Counted from the stretch's first letter, positions 29,059-40,776 are shown. The stretch is DNA of 64,000 nt from an uncultured SAR86 cluster bacterium (GCA_902536295.1 CACAWS010000002.1:62001-126000); one strand, 5' to 3'. The notes: a model not told the origin generated them from the letters alone. Made by a program: numbers and translations.

Positions 29059-29454
29059 ATGAGTTTTCAGGATCCCATTTCAGACATGATTTCCAGAATA
29101 AAAAATGCCCAGTTAAGAGGGCACGATAAGGTTTCTTTTCAATCTTCAAAATTGAAGAAAGCAATATGTGAATTGTTGCTGGATGAAGGTTTTATCAAAA
29201 AAACTGAGATTATCGGAGAAATGCCAAAACAAGAAATTGAGTTAACTCTAAAGTATTTTGAGAACAAACCGGTAATTAAAGAATTTAAGCGAGAAAGTAA
29301 ACCAGGTTTGAGAAAATACTTTGCAAGTAAAGAAATCCCTCCCGTCAAAGGAGGTTTAGGAATAGGAATTTTAACTACCTCTAAGGGAGTTTTAACCGAT
29401 AAACAAGCTAAATCACAAAATATAGGTGGAGAGCTCATTTGCTCAATTTTTTAA
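29059..29454 (+). CDS. rpsH: 30S ribosomal protein S8
   Basis: 131 residues (E. coli 130). N-terminus SFQDPISDMISRIKNAQLRG and C-terminal LTDKQAKSQNIGGELICSIF match the family. Binds helix 21 of 16S rRNA and in E. coli represses the spc operon. A TAGGAGA Shine-Dalgarno precedes the ATG. Confidence 0.96.
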   Translation: MSFQDPISDMISRIKNAQLRGHDKVSFQSSKLKKAICELLLDEGFIKKTEIIGEMPKQEIELTLKYFENKPVIKEFKRESKPGLRKYFASKEIPPVKGGLGIGILTTSKGVLTDKQAKSQNIGGELICSIF

Positions 29455-29455
29455 C

Positions 29456-29989
29456 ATGGCTAGAAATTCTAAAAGACCAATAAATTTCTCTGAAGGAGTA
29501 AGTGCACAATTGAATGGACATGTAGTTACTTTTTCTGGAAAAAAAGGATCTATGGACTTAAATGTTCATGAAGCGGTTAATGTTGAAAGCAACGAAGAAT
29601 TTATTTTATTTTCACCTGCAAATGAATCCAAGGAATCTATTTCTTTAACCAGCACAATGAGATCACTTGCGTTAAATATTATTGAAGGAGTGTCAGAGGG
29701 ATTTGAAAAAAAATTAGAAATTAACGGAGTGGGTTACAGAGTCAAAGTTAATGGGAATAAAATTGAATTATCGCTAGGTTATTCGCACCCGATTAATTAT
29801 GACCTCCCCGAAGGAATATCTGCTGAGTCTCCATCTCAAACTGAACTTGTATTAAGTTCATCTGATAAGCAGTTACTAGGAGATGTAGCATCTAAGATCA
29901 GGTCCTTTAGACCCCCAGAGCCTTATAAAGGAAAAGGTATTAAATATTCTGATGAAAAAATAATCAGAAAAGAATCTAAAAAAGCGTAA
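29456..29989 (+). CDS. rplF: 50S ribosomal protein L6
   Basis: 177 residues, equal to E. coli. Start at 29456 ([11 protein letters not shown]), one nt after rpsH; the ten residues further upstream belong to the S8 frame shadow. Conserved C-terminal [20 protein letters not shown]. It supports the sarcin-ricin loop region. Confidence 0.96.
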   Translation: MARNSKRPINFSEGVSAQLNGHVVTFSGKKGSMDLNVHEAVNVESNEEFILFSPANESKESISLTSTMRSLALNIIEGVSEGFEKKLEINGVGYRVKVNGNKIELSLGYSHPINYDLPEGISAESPSQTELVLSSSDKQLLGDVASKIRSFRPPEPYKGKGIKYSDEKIIRKESKKA

Positions 29990-29993
29990 GAAA

Positions 29994-30344
29994 ATGTCAA
30001 ATAAAATTAATTCCAGAAATAGAAGAGCTAAAAAATTAAGGGCTCATTCGATAGATCTTAAAGTGAATAGGCTCAGTGTTTTTAGATCTGGCAAACATAT
30101 TTATGCTCAAGTTTTTTCTATCGATGGAAAGGAAGTTATTGCGCAAGCTTCTTCTTTGGATAAAAGTATCAAGCTAGATAAAACCGGCAATATTGAGGCA
30201 GCATCTAGGGTTGGAGAAGAAATTGGAAAAAGAGCCATAGCAAAAGGAATAAAAAAAGTTTCTTTCGATAGATCTGGTTATAAGTATCATGGCCGAGTTA
30301 AATCTTTAGCAGAAGGCGCAAGAGCCTCTGGATTAAAATTTTAG
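29994..30344 (+). CDS. rplR: 50S ribosomal protein L18
   Basis: 116 residues (E. coli 117). Binds 5S rRNA with L5 and L25. Typical [19 protein letters not shown] and the C-terminal [20 protein letters not shown]. It starts 4 nt after rplF. Confidence 0.96.
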   Translation: MSNKINSRNRRAKKLRAHSIDLKVNRLSVFRSGKHIYAQVFSIDGKEVIAQASSLDKSIKLDKTGNIEAASRVGEEIGKRAIAKGIKKVSFDRSGYKYHGRVKSLAEGARASGLKF

Positions 30345-30353
30345 GATAAATTT

Positions 30354-30839
30354 ATGAATGAGAATATAGATCAACAAAGTGGCGAAGCCCTCGAAGAAAA
30401 ACTGGTAGGAGTGAATAGAGTTGCCAAAGTTGTAAAAGGCGGAAGAATTTTCGGATTTACTGCACTTACTGTTGTAGGAGATGGAAAGGGCAAAGTAGGA
30501 TTTGGCAGAGGTAAGGCTCGTGAGGTTCCTATAGCGATACAAAAGGCTCTTGAAAACGCTAGAAGAAATATTTCTAGTATTGACCTTAATGGAAATACAA
30601 TTCATTACGCTGTAAAAGCAAGACATGGCTCTGCTACTGTGTATATGCAGCCAGCATCGCCAGGAACCGGAATTATTGCTGGAGGTGCCATGAGAGCGGT
30701 TCTTGAATTAGCTGGGGTAAAAGATGTATTGGCAAAATCTTATGGTTCTACAAATCCAATTAATGTTGTAAGAGCAACCTTCAAAGGCCTAACAAGCATA
30801 GAATCTCCGGAAAAAGTAAGTATAAGGAGGTCGAAATAA
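30354..30839 (+). CDS. rpsE: 30S ribosomal protein S5
   Basis: 161 residues (E. coli 167). Accuracy protein at the mRNA entry; the dsRBD-like segment [20 protein letters not shown] and the C-terminal [20 protein letters not shown] are clear. The stop TAA shares one base with rpmD. Confidence 0.97.
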   Translation: MNENIDQQSGEALEEKLVGVNRVAKVVKGGRIFGFTALTVVGDGKGKVGFGRGKAREVPIAIQKALENARRNISSIDLNGNTIHYAVKARHGSATVYMQPASPGTGIIAGGAMRAVLELAGVKDVLAKSYGSTNPINVVRATFKGLTSIESPEKVSIRRSK

Positions 30840-31030
30840 TGTCTAGCAAAGATATGGGTAAGATAAAAGTTAAACAAATTAAAAGTCTAGCTGGTATTAA
30901 GGATATTCACAGAAAATCAGTTAAAGGATTAGGTTTGAGGAAAATTAACCACGTAGTAGAGGTTCTAGATTCTCCTGAAAATAGAGGCATGATCAACAAG
31001 GTAAGCCATGTGGTAGAGATAGTCGATTAA
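30839..31030 (+). CDS. rpmD: 50S ribosomal protein L30
   Basis: 63 residues (E. coli 59). Small alpha-beta protein with [20 protein letters not shown] and [12 protein letters not shown]. An AGGAGG sequence near 30825 inside rpsE may act as Shine-Dalgarno. It overlaps rpsE by one base and precedes rplO by 1 nt. Confidence 0.94.
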   Translation: MSSKDMGKIKVKQIKSLAGIKDIHRKSVKGLGLRKINHVVEVLDSPENRGMINKVSHVVEIVD

Positions 31031-31031
31031 T

Positions 31032-31460
31032 ATGAACTTAAATAAATTGAATTCAATATCGTCTAATAAATCTCCTAAAAGAGTTGGAAGAGGATCTGCA
31101 TCGGGGTCTGGTAAAACTTCCGGGAGAGGTCATAAAGGCCAAAAGGCTAGATCTGGAGGCAGAGTTAGACCTGGATTTGAAGGAGGGCAGATGCCAATTC
31201 AACAAAGGTTGCCTAAATTTGGATTTACTTCTAGGAAGGCTAATTTGAAATGTCATATAAAAATAAGAGATCTTGAAAAATTAGATACAGAAATAATAGA
31301 TATAGATATATTGAAGTCAAAGAAAATAATAAAAAACAAAATTCAAGAAGTGAAAGTAGTTTTAGGAGGCGAATTGACTAAATCTCTGAAAATTAAAGGT
31401 TTGAAATTTTCAAAAGCTGCTAAAGAAGAAATTTTAAATAAAGGTGGGGAAATTAACTAA
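31032..31460 (+). CDS. rplO: 50S ribosomal protein L15
   Basis: 142 residues (E. coli 144). The Gly/Arg-rich N-terminal extension ([20 protein letters not shown]) wraps 23S rRNA, followed by [15 protein letters not shown] and a globular C-terminal domain. It immediately precedes secY, as in nearly all bacteria. Confidence 0.96.
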   Translation: MNLNKLNSISSNKSPKRVGRGSASGSGKTSGRGHKGQKARSGGRVRPGFEGGQMPIQQRLPKFGFTSRKANLKCHIKIRDLEKLDTEIIDIDILKSKKIIKNKIQEVKVVLGGELTKSLKIKGLKFSKAAKEEILNKGGEIN

Positions 31461-31461
31461 T

Positions 31462-32766
31462 ATGTCTGCATTAGGTTTTAAGTCAGATGGACTAAAAGAG
31501 CTTTGGTCAAGGTTAAGGTTTGTTCTTTTAGCAATTATTATTTACAGAATTGGAACTCACATTCCGGTTCCTGGAATTGATCCTTTAAAAATTTCATCTT
31601 TATTTGATCAGAATCAAGGAACCCTTTTAGGGCTTTTTAATATGTTTTCTGGAGGAGCTCTGGAGAGAATGAGCATTATGGCCTTGAATGTAGTTCCTTA
31701 CATCACCGCAGCAATCGTGATGAATCTATTGGAGGCAACAACTCCAAGTTTAAAAAAAATGTTTAGACAAGAAGGAGAGACTGGCAGAAGGAAAAGAACT
31801 GCATATGTTAGGTTAGGTACTTTGGTATTAGCAATATTTCAGTCAATTGGATTTGCAATAGCTTTGTCTTCACAAGGTATGGCTGTAAATCCTGGAACAG
31901 GATTTATCATCACTGCTGTAATCTCATTTGTAACAGGAACCATGTTTCTAGTTTGGTTAGGGGAGCAAGTAAATGAGAGAGGAATAGGGAACGGTATATC
32001 TCTAATTATTTTTGCAAGTATCGTCTCAGGCTTACCAAGTGCAATAGGTCAGTCATTTGAAGCATCTCGTCAAGGTGAAATTAGCTTGATTCTTTTACTT
32101 TTAATAGCGATTTTTGCTATTTTGGCTATTGCTTTTATAGTCTGGATTGAGAGAGCGCAAAGAAGAATAACAGTTAATTATGCCAGGAGAAATCCAAATC
32201 AGATGAATATGGGACAGGCTTCCCATTTACCATTGAAAGTTAATATGGCTGGTGTGATACCTGCAATTTTTGCAAGTAGTTTGGTTTTATTTCCTGCTTC
32301 TATGAGTTCTTGGTTTGGACAAAACGAAGGTTTTGAATGGTTACAAGAAGTTTCTCTTGCTTTAAGTCCAGGTCAGCCGTTATACGTAGTAGTTTTTGCA
32401 GTTTTGATAGCTTATTTTTGCTTCTTTTACACTGCGATTCAATTTCCTGCTAAAGACATATCCGATAATCTAAAAAGATCTGGTGGCTTTCTTCCAGGAA
32501 TAAGACCTGGAGATCATACAGTTGATTACATCGATAACGTAATGTCTAGATTAACTATATGGGGATCTTTGTACATGATTCTTATATGTTTGGCCCCGCA
32601 GTTTCTGATAGTTTCAGCAAATGCACCATTTTATTTAGGCGGAACTTCACTTTTAATTGCAGTAGTAGTGGTAATGGACTTCATGGCTCAGGTACAATCA
32701 CACCTTTTATCGAGTCAATATCAATCTTTAATGAAAAAGGCAAATTTAAAAGGGTACAGAAGATAG
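31462..32766 (+). CDS. secY: SecY, preprotein translocase channel
   Basis: 434 residues (E. coli 443) with ten hydrophobic segments. The start at 31462 ([18 protein letters not shown]) fits the family and follows the rplO stop by 1 nt; an upstream in-frame ATG at 31444 lies inside rplO. Recognisable parts are [14 protein letters not shown] before TM2, the cytosolic [16 protein letters not shown] loop that meets SecA or the ribosome, and [15 protein letters not shown]. Forms the channel with SecE from the tuf block and SecG elsewhere. Confidence 0.97.
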   Translation: MSALGFKSDGLKELWSRLRFVLLAIIIYRIGTHIPVPGIDPLKISSLFDQNQGTLLGLFNMFSGGALERMSIMALNVVPYITAAIVMNLLEATTPSLKKMFRQEGETGRRKRTAYVRLGTLVLAIFQSIGFAIALSSQGMAVNPGTGFIITAVISFVTGTMFLVWLGEQVNERGIGNGISLIIFASIVSGLPSAIGQSFEASRQGEISLILLLLIAIFAILAIAFIVWIERAQRRITVNYARRNPNQMNMGQASHLPLKVNMAGVIPAIFASSLVLFPASMSSWFGQNEGFEWLQEVSLALSPGQPLYVVVFAVLIAYFCFFYTAIQFPAKDISDNLKRSGGFLPGIRPGDHTVDYIDNVMSRLTIWGSLYMILICLAPQFLIVSANAPFYLGGTSLLIAVVVVMDFMAQVQSHLLSSQYQSLMKKANLKGYRR

Positions 32767-32771
32767 AGTTT

Positions 32772-32888
32772 ATGAAAGTAAGAGCATCAGTAAAAAAGAT
32801 CTGTAAAGATTGCAAACTTATCAAAAGAAGAGGCGTAAATTTTGTCATTTGCCCAACGGATCCTAAACATAAACAGAGGCAAGGATAA
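32772..32888 (+). CDS. rpmJ: 50S ribosomal protein L36 (zinc-ribbon form)
   Basis: 38 residues, found by reading the gap between secY and rps[21 protein letters not shown] then [18 protein letters not shown]. The C-x2-C, C and H ligands are present, so it is the zinc-binding form. Its stop TAA shares one base with the rpsM ATG, which leaves no room for the S4-binding pseudoknot that lies before rpsM in E. coli. Confidence 0.95.
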   Translation: MKVRASVKKICKDCKLIKRRGVNFVICPTDPKHKQRQG

Positions 32889-33244
32889 TGGCTAGGGTAG
32901 CAGGAATAAATATTCCAGATAGAAAGCAGGCATGGATTTCTCTTACTCATATTTATGGGATTGGAAGAACAACTGCTTTAAAAATATGTGAGTTAAGTGG
33001 CGTCAAACACGACACCAAAATTGAAGCTCTTGATGAGACAGAGATTGAAAAATTAAGAAAAACTGTTTCAGATTATTTAGTGGAAGGGGACTTGAGACGA
33101 GAAGTAAGTACTAATATAAAACGATTAATGGATCTTGGCACAAATAGAGGCATTAGGCATAGAAAAAGGCTTCCCGTTAGAGGCCAAAGAACTAAGACTA
33201 ATGCTAGAACAAGAAAAGGCCCGAGAAAACCAATTAGAAGATAA
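32888..33244 (+). CDS. rpsM: 30S ribosomal protein S13
   Basis: 118 residues, as in E. coli. N-terminal [20 protein letters not shown] and C-terminal [20 protein letters not shown] are diagnostic. It contacts tRNA and the 50S subunit from the head. First gene of the alpha block; transcription appears continuous from secY-rpmJ. Confidence 0.97.
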   Translation: MARVAGINIPDRKQAWISLTHIYGIGRTTALKICELSGVKHDTKIEALDETEIEKLRKTVSDYLVEGDLRREVSTNIKRLMDLGTNRGIRHRKRLPVRGQRTKTNARTRKGPRKPIRR

Positions 33245-33251
33245 AATTATT

Positions 33252-33641
33252 ATGGTAAATAAGACTACAAAAACGAAAAAAAATTCAAAAATGGTGTCCA
33301 ATGAAGGCGTCGCTCATATTTTAGCAACTTTTAATAACACTATTATAAATATCACTGACAAACAAGGTAATACAGTGGCTTGGTCTAGTTCTGGAGCAAA
33401 TGGTTTTAAGGGTTCTAGAAAAAGTACTCCTTTTGCTGCACAGATTGCTGCAGATAAAGCCGGTCAAGCAGCTATGGCCTTAGGAATGACTACTATAGAA
33501 GTAGAAGTTTCAGGACCAGGTTCAGGCAGAGAATCAGCTGTTCGAGCTTTAAATGGGTGCGGTTTAAAAATAACAAAAATTTCAGATGTAACTCCTATTC
33601 CTCATAACGGATGTAGGCCCCCTAAAAAAAGGAGAGTTTAA
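33252..33641 (+). CDS. rpsK: 30S ribosomal protein S11
   Basis: 129 residues, the E. coli length. Start at ATG 33252; the longer frame to 33135 is an S13 shadow. Features are the basic N-terminus, [20 protein letters not shown] and C-terminal [18 protein letters not shown]. It lies in the platform near the E site. rpsD follows immediately. Confidence 0.96.
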   Translation: MVNKTTKTKKNSKMVSNEGVAHILATFNNTIINITDKQGNTVAWSSSGANGFKGSRKSTPFAAQIAADKAGQAAMALGMTTIEVEVSGPGSGRESAVRALNGCGLKITKISDVTPIPHNGCRPPKKRRV

Positions 33642-34262
33642 ATGGCTAGATATAGAGGTCCTAAAAATAAGTTATCAAGGAGAGAAGGAACAGATCTTTT
33701 TTTGAAAAGTGGTTATAGGTCATACGACTCCAAAATAAGGTCTGAAAACCCTCCAGGAGCTCATGGGGCTAGAAGGGGGAGATTGTCTGATTTCGGAATT
33801 CAGCTTAGAGAAAAACAAAAAGTGAAAAGAATATATGGCGTACTTGAAAGGCAGTTTAGGAACTATTATAAGCTTGCAGCTCGTCAAAAAGGCGAGACAG
33901 GGACAAACCTTTTGATTTTTTTAGAATCTAGATTAGATAATCTGGTATACCGAATGGGATTTGCATCCACGAGATCTGAAGCAAGACAATTAGTTGCTCA
34001 TAAAGCAGTCCTTGTAAATGAATCTACTGTAAATATACCTTCATTCATAGTAAGCGAAGGAGATAAAGTTTCGATAAGTGAAAAGGGTAAAAACCAAAAA
34101 AGAATCAATCAAGCAATTGAGCTTTTCACTTCTAGAGAAAGTTGTGATTGGATTTCTGTTGATCATAAAGATTATTCGGGGACATTTGATTCAATCCCTA
34201 CTAGAGAATTATTAAGCAACGAAATTAATGAAAATTATATTGTTGAATTGTATTCAAGATAA
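33642..34262 (+). CDS. rpsD: 30S ribosomal protein S4
   Basis: 206 residues, same as E. coli. Primary 16S binder with S4 domain ([32 protein letters not shown]) and C-terminus IVELYSR. In E. coli it represses the alpha operon; the target site before rpsM is missing here. The gap to rpoA is 21 nt with GAGGTAA as Shine-Dalgarno of the next gene. Confidence 0.97.
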   Translation: MARYRGPKNKLSRREGTDLFLKSGYRSYDSKIRSENPPGAHGARRGRLSDFGIQLREKQKVKRIYGVLERQFRNYYKLAARQKGETGTNLLIFLESRLDNLVYRMGFASTRSEARQLVAHKAVLVNESTVNIPSFIVSEGDKVSISEKGKNQKRINQAIELFTSRESCDWISVDHKDYSGTFDSIPTRELLSNEINENYIVELYSR

Positions 34263-34283
34263 CACTACAAACTGAGGTAAATT

Positions 34284-35276
34284 ATGACTGATAACTTTGA
34301 TGCTATAAAAGACTTTCTTACACCAAAAGAAATTCTAGTAGAAGAAATTGATGTAAATCATTCGAAGATTATTTTAGAACCTTTAGAAAGAGGTTTTGGC
34401 CATACTTTAGGTAATGCCCTGAGGAGAATTATCCTTTCTTCAACTCCAGGCGCAGCAGTTATTGAAGCTAAGATAGATGGGGTTTTACATGATTACTCAA
34501 CTATTGATGGAGTAAAAGAAGATGTTATTAATATTCTGTTGAATTTAAAAGGGATGAGTGTGAAATTATTAGACCAAGAAGAAGCTGAGCTAGCAGTAGA
34601 AAAATCAGGAGCAGGTGATCTAACTGCAGGAGACTTTGATCTGCCAGCGGGTGTTGAAGTAGTAAATCCCGATCACAAAATTGCAACATTAGCTGACAAT
34701 GGAAAAATTAATATGACCGTTAAAATTAAAAAAGGTAGAGGCTATGTACCTGTAGATAATTCAGCTGCCCAAACTGGAGAAAATAAAGAAATAGGGTTAT
34801 TAAAACTTGATGCTTCATATTCACCCATTAAGAGGGTTTCCTATGAAGTTGATAACACAAGAGTAGAAAATAGAACGGACTTAGATAAATTAACTTTGGA
34901 TGTTCAAACAAACGGAACAATTGATCCTGAAGAAATTTTAAGATTGGCTGCAACTATACTTCAAAGACAATTAATGGCATTTGCTGAATTAGGTTTTGAA
35001 ACTGAGGAAGAAGAAGAAGATGAAGCTCCTCCAGTAGATCCTATTATGCTCAGACCTGTTGATGAGCTTGAATTGACAGTTAGATCTGCAAATTGTTTAA
35101 AAGTTGAAAAAATTCATTATATTGGCGATCTTGTTTCCAGAAAAGAATCTGATCTGTTAAAAACTCCTAATTTAGGCAGAAAATCACTTAACGAAATTAA
35201 AGATGTTCTTGCTGCAAGAGGTCTAGCTCTTGGATTAGAACTTGATAATTGGCCACCATCAAATATAGAAAATTAA
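34284..35276 (+). CDS. rpoA: DNA-directed RNA polymerase alpha subunit
   Basis: 330 residues (E. coli 329). N-terminal dimerisation/assembly domain ([20 protein letters not shown]) and C-terminal domain that binds UP elements and activators ([34 protein letters not shown]). An acidic linker ([10 protein letters not shown]) joins them. Its stop overlaps the rplQ ATG by one base. Confidence 0.98.
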   Translation: MTDNFDAIKDFLTPKEILVEEIDVNHSKIILEPLERGFGHTLGNALRRIILSSTPGAAVIEAKIDGVLHDYSTIDGVKEDVINILLNLKGMSVKLLDQEEAELAVEKSGAGDLTAGDFDLPAGVEVVNPDHKIATLADNGKINMTVKIKKGRGYVPVDNSAAQTGENKEIGLLKLDASYSPIKRVSYEVDNTRVENRTDLDKLTLDVQTNGTIDPEEILRLAATILQRQLMAFAELGFETEEEEEDEAPPVDPIMLRPVDELELTVRSANCLKVEKIHYIGDLVSRKESDLLKTPNLGRKSLNEIKDVLAARGLALGLELDNWPPSNIEN

Positions 35277-35662
35277 TGAGACATCTTAAAACTGGAAGAA
35301 AATTTGGAAGAAACAGTGCTAATAGAAAGGCATTGTTTAAAAGCCTTTCTATATCTCTTATAGAACACGAGGCTATAAAAACTACTCTGCCTAAAGCCAA
35401 AGAGCTTAGAGGTTTTGTAGAACCTTTAATAACTTTGGCAAAAAATGATTCCGTTTCCAACAGACGTCTGGCTTTTTCTAAAATTAGAAATAAAGATGCA
35501 GTTGGAAAGCTATTTTCTGACTTAGGACCAAGATACAAAGAGCGTCCAGGAGGCTATTTGAGAATAATTAAAATGGCTCCAAGAATAGGGGACGCGGCCC
35601 CGATGGCATTTGTCGAACTCGTAAATAATCAACAAGAAGAAAATTCTGAAGAAACTTCTTAA
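35276..35662 (+). CDS. rplQ: 50S ribosomal protein L17
   Basis: 128 residues (E. coli 127). The start at 35276 gives [20 protein letters not shown]; the earlier frame is an rpoA shadow. C-terminus [20 protein letters not shown] is typical. Last gene of the long plus-strand run. Its stop TAA is followed at once by the stop of convergent uvrA (TAATTA, 35660-35665), so there is no space for a terminator. Confidence 0.96.
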   Translation: MRHLKTGRKFGRNSANRKALFKSLSISLIEHEAIKTTLPKAKELRGFVEPLITLAKNDSVSNRRLAFSKIRNKDAVGKLFSDLGPRYKERPGGYLRIIKMAPRIGDAAPMAFVELVNNQQEENSEETS

Positions 35663-38464
35663 TTATAAAAATTTTGCAGTGTGAGATTTTTTTGATTTTT
35701 TAATATCTTTTTTTGTTCCCTCAGCAATAATCTCGCCACCATTTTTACCGCCCTCTGGCCCAATATCTATTATCCAATCGGAATTTTTAATGACATCTAA
35801 ATTGTGTTCTATTACAACTATTGTATTACCTTGAGATTTTAATTTAGCTAAGACTTTAAGTAATAGGGATACGTCATGAAAATGTAATCCTGTTGTAGGC
35901 TCATCTAATAAATACATTGTTCTTCCAGTAGCAACTTTAGATAACTCTTTTGCCAGTTTAACTCTTTGTGCTTCTCCACCAGAAAGAGTAGTTGCTGATT
36001 GACCTAATCTTATGTAACCAAGTCCAACATCATTTAAAGTGGCAAGTTTTCGTTTTATTATTGGAACGGCGTCAAAGAATTTTAAAGCTTGTTCTACAGT
36101 AAGATTTAAAACCTCTGAAATATTTTTTCCTTTATATTTAATACTTAGGGTTTCTTCATTATATCTTGCGCCATTGCAAACATCGCATTTTACATAAACA
36201 TCAGGCAGAAAATGCATTTCAACTTTTATCATTCCATCCCCCTCGCAAGCTTCACACCTACCTCCTTTGACATTAAAACTAAAGCGCCCTGGTTTATATC
36301 CTCTAGACCTTGCATCTTGAGTTTCTGCAAACAATTCTCTAATCGGTGTAAAAATTCCTGTATAAGTTACAGGATTTGATCTTGGAGTTCTTCCAATTGG
36401 GCTTTGGCTAATATCAATAATTTTATCAATGAATTCCAGGCCTTTAATCTCTTCATACGGTTGAGATAATAGATTTGATTTATTAAGACTATTACTGATA
36501 GCTGGAAACAGGGTTTGGTTTATTAAAGTAGATTTTCCAGATCCAGATACTCCTGTAATGCAAACAAGATTCCCTAGAGGAATCTTCAAATCTACTTTTT
36601 TTAAATTATTGCCAGAACAACCTATGATTTCAATATTTTCTTCAGACTTAATTAAATCATCATTTAATATCTCAATTGTCTTCTTCCCTGAAATATAGTC
36701 TCCTGTTAACGACTTTTTATTTGTAATTAATTTACTGAATGGTCCAGAAAAACAAACATTTCCACCATGTACTCCAGCACCAGGGCCAATATCAATGATA
36801 TGGTCTGCCGCCTCTATGGTTTCTTGATCATGTTCAACAACGACCACGGTGTTACCCAGGTCTCTTAATTTTTTTAAAGTTGATAGTAGTTTGGAATTAT
36901 CTCTCTGATGCAGTCCTATGGAAGGCTCATCTAAGATGTAGGTTACTCCTACAAGCCCAGCGCCAATTTGACTTGCCAGCCTAATTCTCTGAGCTTCGCC
37001 ACCGCTTAATGATTCAGCGCTTCTAGAAAGATTAAGATAATTTAAACCAACATCTACTAGAAAATTCAATCTTTCTACAATCTCTTTTATAATTTTTTCA
37101 GCAATCTTTCCTTTGGCCCCTTTAAGTTTAAGTTTTTTAAAGAAGAGAAAAGCTTCCTCAATTGTTAATTCAGATATTTTAGGCAAGGAATAATCGCTTA
37201 TGAAAACATTTCTAGCAGTTTCGTTAAGTCTAGTACCATTGCATGAGGAACATGGCTTTAGAGTCATAAACTTAGCCATATCTTCTCTTATAAGAGAAGA
37301 ATCGGACTCTTGATATTTTCTGAGTATTCTTTTAAGTACTCCTTCAAAAGGTCTGATAATTTCTATTCGTCTGCCTCTTTTAGAAGTATAGCTAAAATCA
37401 ACATCTTCACTTTCACTACCTTCTAAAACAATTTTTTTTATATTTTCTGGTAGATCTTCAAAAGGGTCGTCTAATGAAAAATTAAAATGCTTACTGACAC
37501 ATCTTAGAAGGTAATGCCGATACATATGATTGATATCCCATCCCCTGATTGCACCTTGATTTAAACTAAATTCTGGCTTTGATACAACTTTGTTGATATC
37601 GATTTCTGCCTTTGTTCCTAATCCATCGCAAGACATACATGCTCCTGAGGGGCTATTAAAAGAAAAGATTCTTGGTTCAAGCTCAGGAATACTAAAGCCA
37701 CAAATTGAGCAAGCCATTTGGGTTGAGTAGGATACCTTCTTTTTAGGATTATCTGCCGAGACAATATCTACTAAGCCGTTGGTTTCAGTCAGTGACGTTT
37801 CAATAGATTGTACAAGTCTAGATTTATTCTCAAATTTCGCTGTTGTCCTATCAACGACAATACTAATGTTGTGCTTTTTATTCTTTTCTAACTTTGGCAG
37901 ATCTAAAATATCGAAGATTTTTTCATCAACATTCAGTCTTACGTATCCTTTGACCTTTAACTCTTCAAAGAGTCCCAAATGTTCACCTTTTTGCTCTTTA
38001 ATTAAAGGAGCTTGAATTAAAATTCTGTCATCTTCAAAGTTTTCAAGAATATTTTTAAGAATTTGATCAATACTTTGACCTTCCAAAGAAATTCCATGAT
38101 CAGGACACTTGGGGGTTCCCGTTCTAGCAAATAGAAGTCTTAAATAATCATGAATTTCTGTAACAGTGCCCACAGTTGATCTTGGGTTGTGCGAAGTTGA
38201 TTTCTGTTCGATAGAAATTGCTGGCGATAGACCTTCTACAGTATCTACATCTGGCTTATCCATCACCGAGAGAAATTGTCTAGCATAAGCCGATAAAGAC
38301 TCAACATATCTTCTTTGGCCCTCAGCGTAAAGTGTATCAAATGCCAAAGATGATTTTCCTGATCCAGACAAGCCAGTAATCACAGTTAATTTGTCTCTAG
38401 GAATTGCAATATCAATATTTTTTAAGTTATGCTGCCTTGCACCTTTTACATTTATGTATTTCAT
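35663..38464 (-). CDS. uvrA: UvrA, excinuclease ABC subunit A
   Basis: 933 residues (E. coli 940). Damage-recognition ATPase of nucleotide excision repair. Two ABC modules: Walker [10 protein letters not shown] (near 31) and GVSGSGKST (near 640), signature LSGGEAQRI and LSGGEAQRV, and DEP Walker B in each. Zinc sites CSICG...CMSCDG and CEACEGDG...CDVCNG are intact. It diverges from ssb across 71 bp as in E. coli, but I see no CTGT-N8-ACAG LexA box in that interval. Confidence 0.98.
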   Translation of the reverse strand: MKYINVKGARQHNLKNIDIAIPRDKLTVITGLSGSGKSSLAFDTLYAEGQRRYVESLSAYARQFLSVMDKPDVDTVEGLSPAISIEQKSTSHNPRSTVGTVTEIHDYLRLLFARTGTPKCPDHGISLEGQSIDQILKNILENFEDDRILIQAPLIKEQKGEHLGLFEELKVKGYVRLNVDEKIFDILDLPKLEKNKKHNISIVVDRTTAKFENKSRLVQSIETSLTETNGLVDIVSADNPKKKVSYSTQMACSICGFSIPELEPRIFSFNSPSGACMSCDGLGTKAEIDINKVVSKPEFSLNQGAIRGWDINHMYRHYLLRCVSKHFNFSLDDPFEDLPENIKKIVLEGSESEDVDFSYTSKRGRRIEIIRPFEGVLKRILRKYQESDSSLIREDMAKFMTLKPCSSCNGTRLNETARNVFISDYSLPKISELTIEEAFLFFKKLKLKGAKGKIAEKIIKEIVERLNFLVDVGLNYLNLSRSAESLSGGEAQRIRLASQIGAGLVGVTYILDEPSIGLHQRDNSKLLSTLKKLRDLGNTVVVVEHDQETIEAADHIIDIGPGAGVHGGNVCFSGPFSKLITNKKSLTGDYISGKKTIEILNDDLIKSEENIEIIGCSGNNLKKVDLKIPLGNLVCITGVSGSGKSTLINQTLFPAISNSLNKSNLLSQPYEEIKGLEFIDKIIDISQSPIGRTPRSNPVTYTGIFTPIRELFAETQDARSRGYKPGRFSFNVKGGRCEACEGDGMIKVEMHFLPDVYVKCDVCNGARYNEETLSIKYKGKNISEVLNLTVEQALKFFDAVPIIKRKLATLNDVGLGYIRLGQSATTLSGGEAQRVKLAKELSKVATGRTMYLLDEPTTGLHFHDVSLLLKVLAKLKSQGNTIVVIEHNLDVIKNSDWIIDIGPEGGKNGGEIIAEGTKKDIKKSKKSHTAKFL

Positions 38465-38535
38465 TTATTTGAATCTTCTTTAAACTTAGTATTTAATCAA
38501 ACAATAATAATTATGACATCAAAGTCAGGTAAATA

Positions 38536-38955
38536 ATGGCAAGTATAAATAAGGTTATATTACTTGGTAATCTAGGAGCTGATCCGGAAATTAGATATAC
38601 CGCAGGAGGGGATGCAGTCGCCACTATTTCAGTTGCAACTTCTAGCTCTTGGAATGATAAGCAATCTGGAGAAAAGCGTGAAAAAACTGAATGGCACAGA
38701 GTGGTCTTTTTTAGAAGGCTTGCAGAGGTTGTCGGAGAGTATCTAAAGAAAGGCTCTTCAATTTACGTGGAAGGACAGTTGCAAACGAATTCATATGAAG
38801 ACAAAAATACTGGAGAAAAAAAATTCTCCACACAAATAGTGGCAAGAGAAATGCAAATGCTAGGCTCTAGAAATAGTATGGATGGGCAACAAGATAGTTC
38901 TCCTGAAATGCAATCTCAGGAACCTCCAGTTTTTGATGATGAAATCCCTTTTTAA
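38536..38955 (+). CDS. ssb: Single-stranded DNA-binding protein
   Basis: 139 residues; E. coli SSB has 178, and the shorter length is in the disordered linker. OB-fold with [19 protein letters not shown] and [20 protein letters not shown], and the conserved acidic tip FDDEIPF that recruits repair and replication partners. An AGG Shine-Dalgarno precedes the ATG. Its stop overlaps that of convergent fabB on a shared TTAA. Confidence 0.97.
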   Translation: MASINKVILLGNLGADPEIRYTAGGDAVATISVATSSSWNDKQSGEKREKTEWHRVVFFRRLAEVVGEYLKKGSSIYVEGQLQTNSYEDKNTGEKKFSTQIVAREMQMLGSRNSMDGQQDSSPEMQSQEPPVFDDEIPF

Positions 38956-40169
38956 GAGTATTTTTTTACTACTAAACTAGCATTGGTTCCGCCGAATCCA
39001 AAACTGTTTGACATAAATGAAGAAAAATTCTCTAGTTGCTTTAACTCTTTAGACAGCTCGATGCCCTGAGATTCAGATATTGGGGAATTTATGTTGATAG
39101 ATTCTGCAATGTAGTTGCCTCGCATCATCAGTAAGCTATAAATACACTCCAAAACACCTGCAGCGCCTAAAGCGTGACCAGTTTGAGATTTAGTAGAACC
39201 AACGATGGGCGGATTTTTAAAAACTTCTTTTATAGCAATCAATTCTGTTGGGTCTCCAGCAGGCGTTGAAGTTCCATGAGCATTTAAATAATCTACTGTA
39301 TTTAGCTTACTTATACTAAGTGCATTTTTCATACAATTAATGGCTCCTTCTCCAGAAGGTGAGACCATATCTACGCCATCTGAAGTAGCTGAATAACCAA
39401 CTATTTCTCCATAAATCTTAGAATTTCTATTCAAGGCATGATTTAGTTCTTCGAGAACTACCATACCGCCTCCAGCAGCAATCACAAAGCCATCTCTGTC
39501 TTCATCAAAGGGCCTTGAAGCCTTCTCAGGTAATTCATTAAATTTGCTGGACAATGCCCCCATAGCATCAAACATCATTGATTGAGTCCAGTGTTCATCC
39601 TCTCCACCGCCAGCAAGAACAACATCTTGATTACCAAGAATAATTTGTTCATATGCGTTGCCAATACAGTGAGCACTAGTAGAGCATGCAGATGATATAG
39701 AATAATTTATACCCTTGATTCCAAGAAAAGTTGCAAGACATGCCGAAACTGTACTTCCCATAGTTTGAGTAACTCTGTAAGGTCCTATTCTTTTTACTCC
39801 TTTTTCTCTTGAAATATCTGCCGCTTCAACTTGACTTCTAGAGGAGGCTCCACCAGAACCAGCAATTATCCCCAATCTAGAATCAAAATCTTCTTGTTTA
39901 AGATTTGCATCTTTTATAGCTTCTTCTGCGCTTAAAAAAGAATAGGCTGCAGTTTCTCCCATGAATCTCATAAGTTTTCTATCTATCAATTCAGAAAGAG
40001 GAACATCAATAGAACCTGCAATATTAGATCGCATACCAATGTCTTTGTATTCTTGCTGAAAAGAGATTCCACTTTTACCTTTTTTTAAAGATTCATCTAT
40101 CTGCTCTATATTATTTCCTATCGGAGAAATTGCTCCAATTCCAGTAATTACAACTCTTTTTTTATTCAT
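38952..40169 (-). CDS. fabB: 3-oxoacyl-ACP synthase I (FabB)
   Basis: 405 residues (E. coli 406). Condensing enzyme needed to elongate unsaturated acyl chains. The nucleophile Cys is C162 in [12 protein letters not shown], and the two active-site His are in [14 protein letters not shown] and [12 protein letters not shown]. It begins 1 nt after fabA, a fabAB operon as in Pseudomonas. It shares a TTAA double stop with ssb. Confidence 0.96.
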   Translation of the reverse strand: MNKKRVVITGIGAISPIGNNIEQIDESLKKGKSGISFQQEYKDIGMRSNIAGSIDVPLSELIDRKLMRFMGETAAYSFLSAEEAIKDANLKQEDFDSRLGIIAGSGGASSRSQVEAADISREKGVKRIGPYRVTQTMGSTVSACLATFLGIKGINYSISSACSTSAHCIGNAYEQIILGNQDVVLAGGGEDEHWTQSMMFDAMGALSSKFNELPEKASRPFDEDRDGFVIAAGGGMVVLEELNHALNRNSKIYGEIVGYSATSDGVDMVSPSGEGAINCMKNALSISKLNTVDYLNAHGTSTPAGDPTELIAIKEVFKNPPIVGSTKSQTGHALGAAGVLECIYSLLMMRGNYIAESININSPISESQGIELSKELKQLENFSSFMSNSFGFGGTNASLVVKKYS

Positions 40170-40170
40170 T

Positions 40171-40698
40171 TTAGAAGTTAGATGGGTCTTTAAATAATCC
40201 TACTCTCAAATTTTTTGCACTATATATTTCTTTATCATCAACAAACATCTTACCGTCGGCAAAGCCAACTACTAATTTTTGTTTTCTTATTCTTTTTATA
40301 CTAATTTCATATCTTACAAGCTTAGCTTTAGGTAAAACTTGACCAAAAAATTTAACCTCCCCAGCTCCTAGGGCCCTTCCGATACCTGGATTTCCATCCC
40401 ATAATAAATAAAACCCCAATAATTGCCACATAGCGTCTAAGCCAAGACATCCAGGCATAACTGGATCGCCAGTGAAATGACAGTCAAAAAACCAAAGATC
40501 AGGATTTATGTCTAATTCGCCTTTAAGAAAGCCATTTTCAAAGTCTCCGCCACTTGAATTTATCTCAGATATTCTATCTATCATCAACATTTCGTTATTT
40601 GGCAACTTTCCATTTTCTGTGCCAAATAAACCTCCTTGAGAACAAAGTAATAGCTTTTCTTTATCGTAATGATTTTCTTGCGTAAATTTCAAACTCAC
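40171..40698 (-). CDS. fabA: 3-hydroxydecanoyl-ACP dehydratase/isomerase (FabA)
   Basis: 175 residues (E. coli 172). Introduces the cis double bond of anaerobic unsaturated fatty acid synthesis. Catalytic H74 and D88 lie in [19 protein letters not shown]. The start is GTG at 40698 ([14 protein letters not shown]); no in-frame ATG gives a better N-terminus. A likely -10 (TAATAT, about 40702-40707) is very close to the start. Presence of FabA-FabB is specific to Proteobacteria with this pathway. Confidence 0.96.
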   Translation of the reverse strand: MSLKFTQENHYDKEKLLLCSQGGLFGTENGKLPNNEMLMIDRISEINSSGGDFENGFLKGELDINPDLWFFDCHFTGDPVMPGCLGLDAMWQLLGFYLLWDGNPGIGRALGAGEVKFFGQVLPKAKLVRYEISIKRIRKQKLVVGFADGKMFVDDKEIYSAKNLRVGLFKDPSNF

Positions 40699-40725
40699 AT
40701 TTATATATTACAGCATTTGAAAAGA

Positions 40726-40754
40726 TTGCGAGTATTGTATTAATTAGATAATAT
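40726..40754 (+). promoter_or_regulatory. Promoter of rplU-rpmA-obgE-proB
   Basis: TTGCGA (40726-40731), 17-nt spacer, TAATAT (40749-40754), then GCAC. Transcription near 40761 would leave a 16-nt leader before rplU without a clear Shine-Dalgarno. Confidence 0.6.
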
Positions 40755-40776
40755 GCACTCCTTTCGTTAATTAGAT

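Noticed and set aside
32559-32888. 109-codon frame through the end of secY ending in KHKQRQG
   Set aside because: Only its last 38 codons (from ATG 32772) are a gene, rpmJ; the earlier part is secY in another frame.
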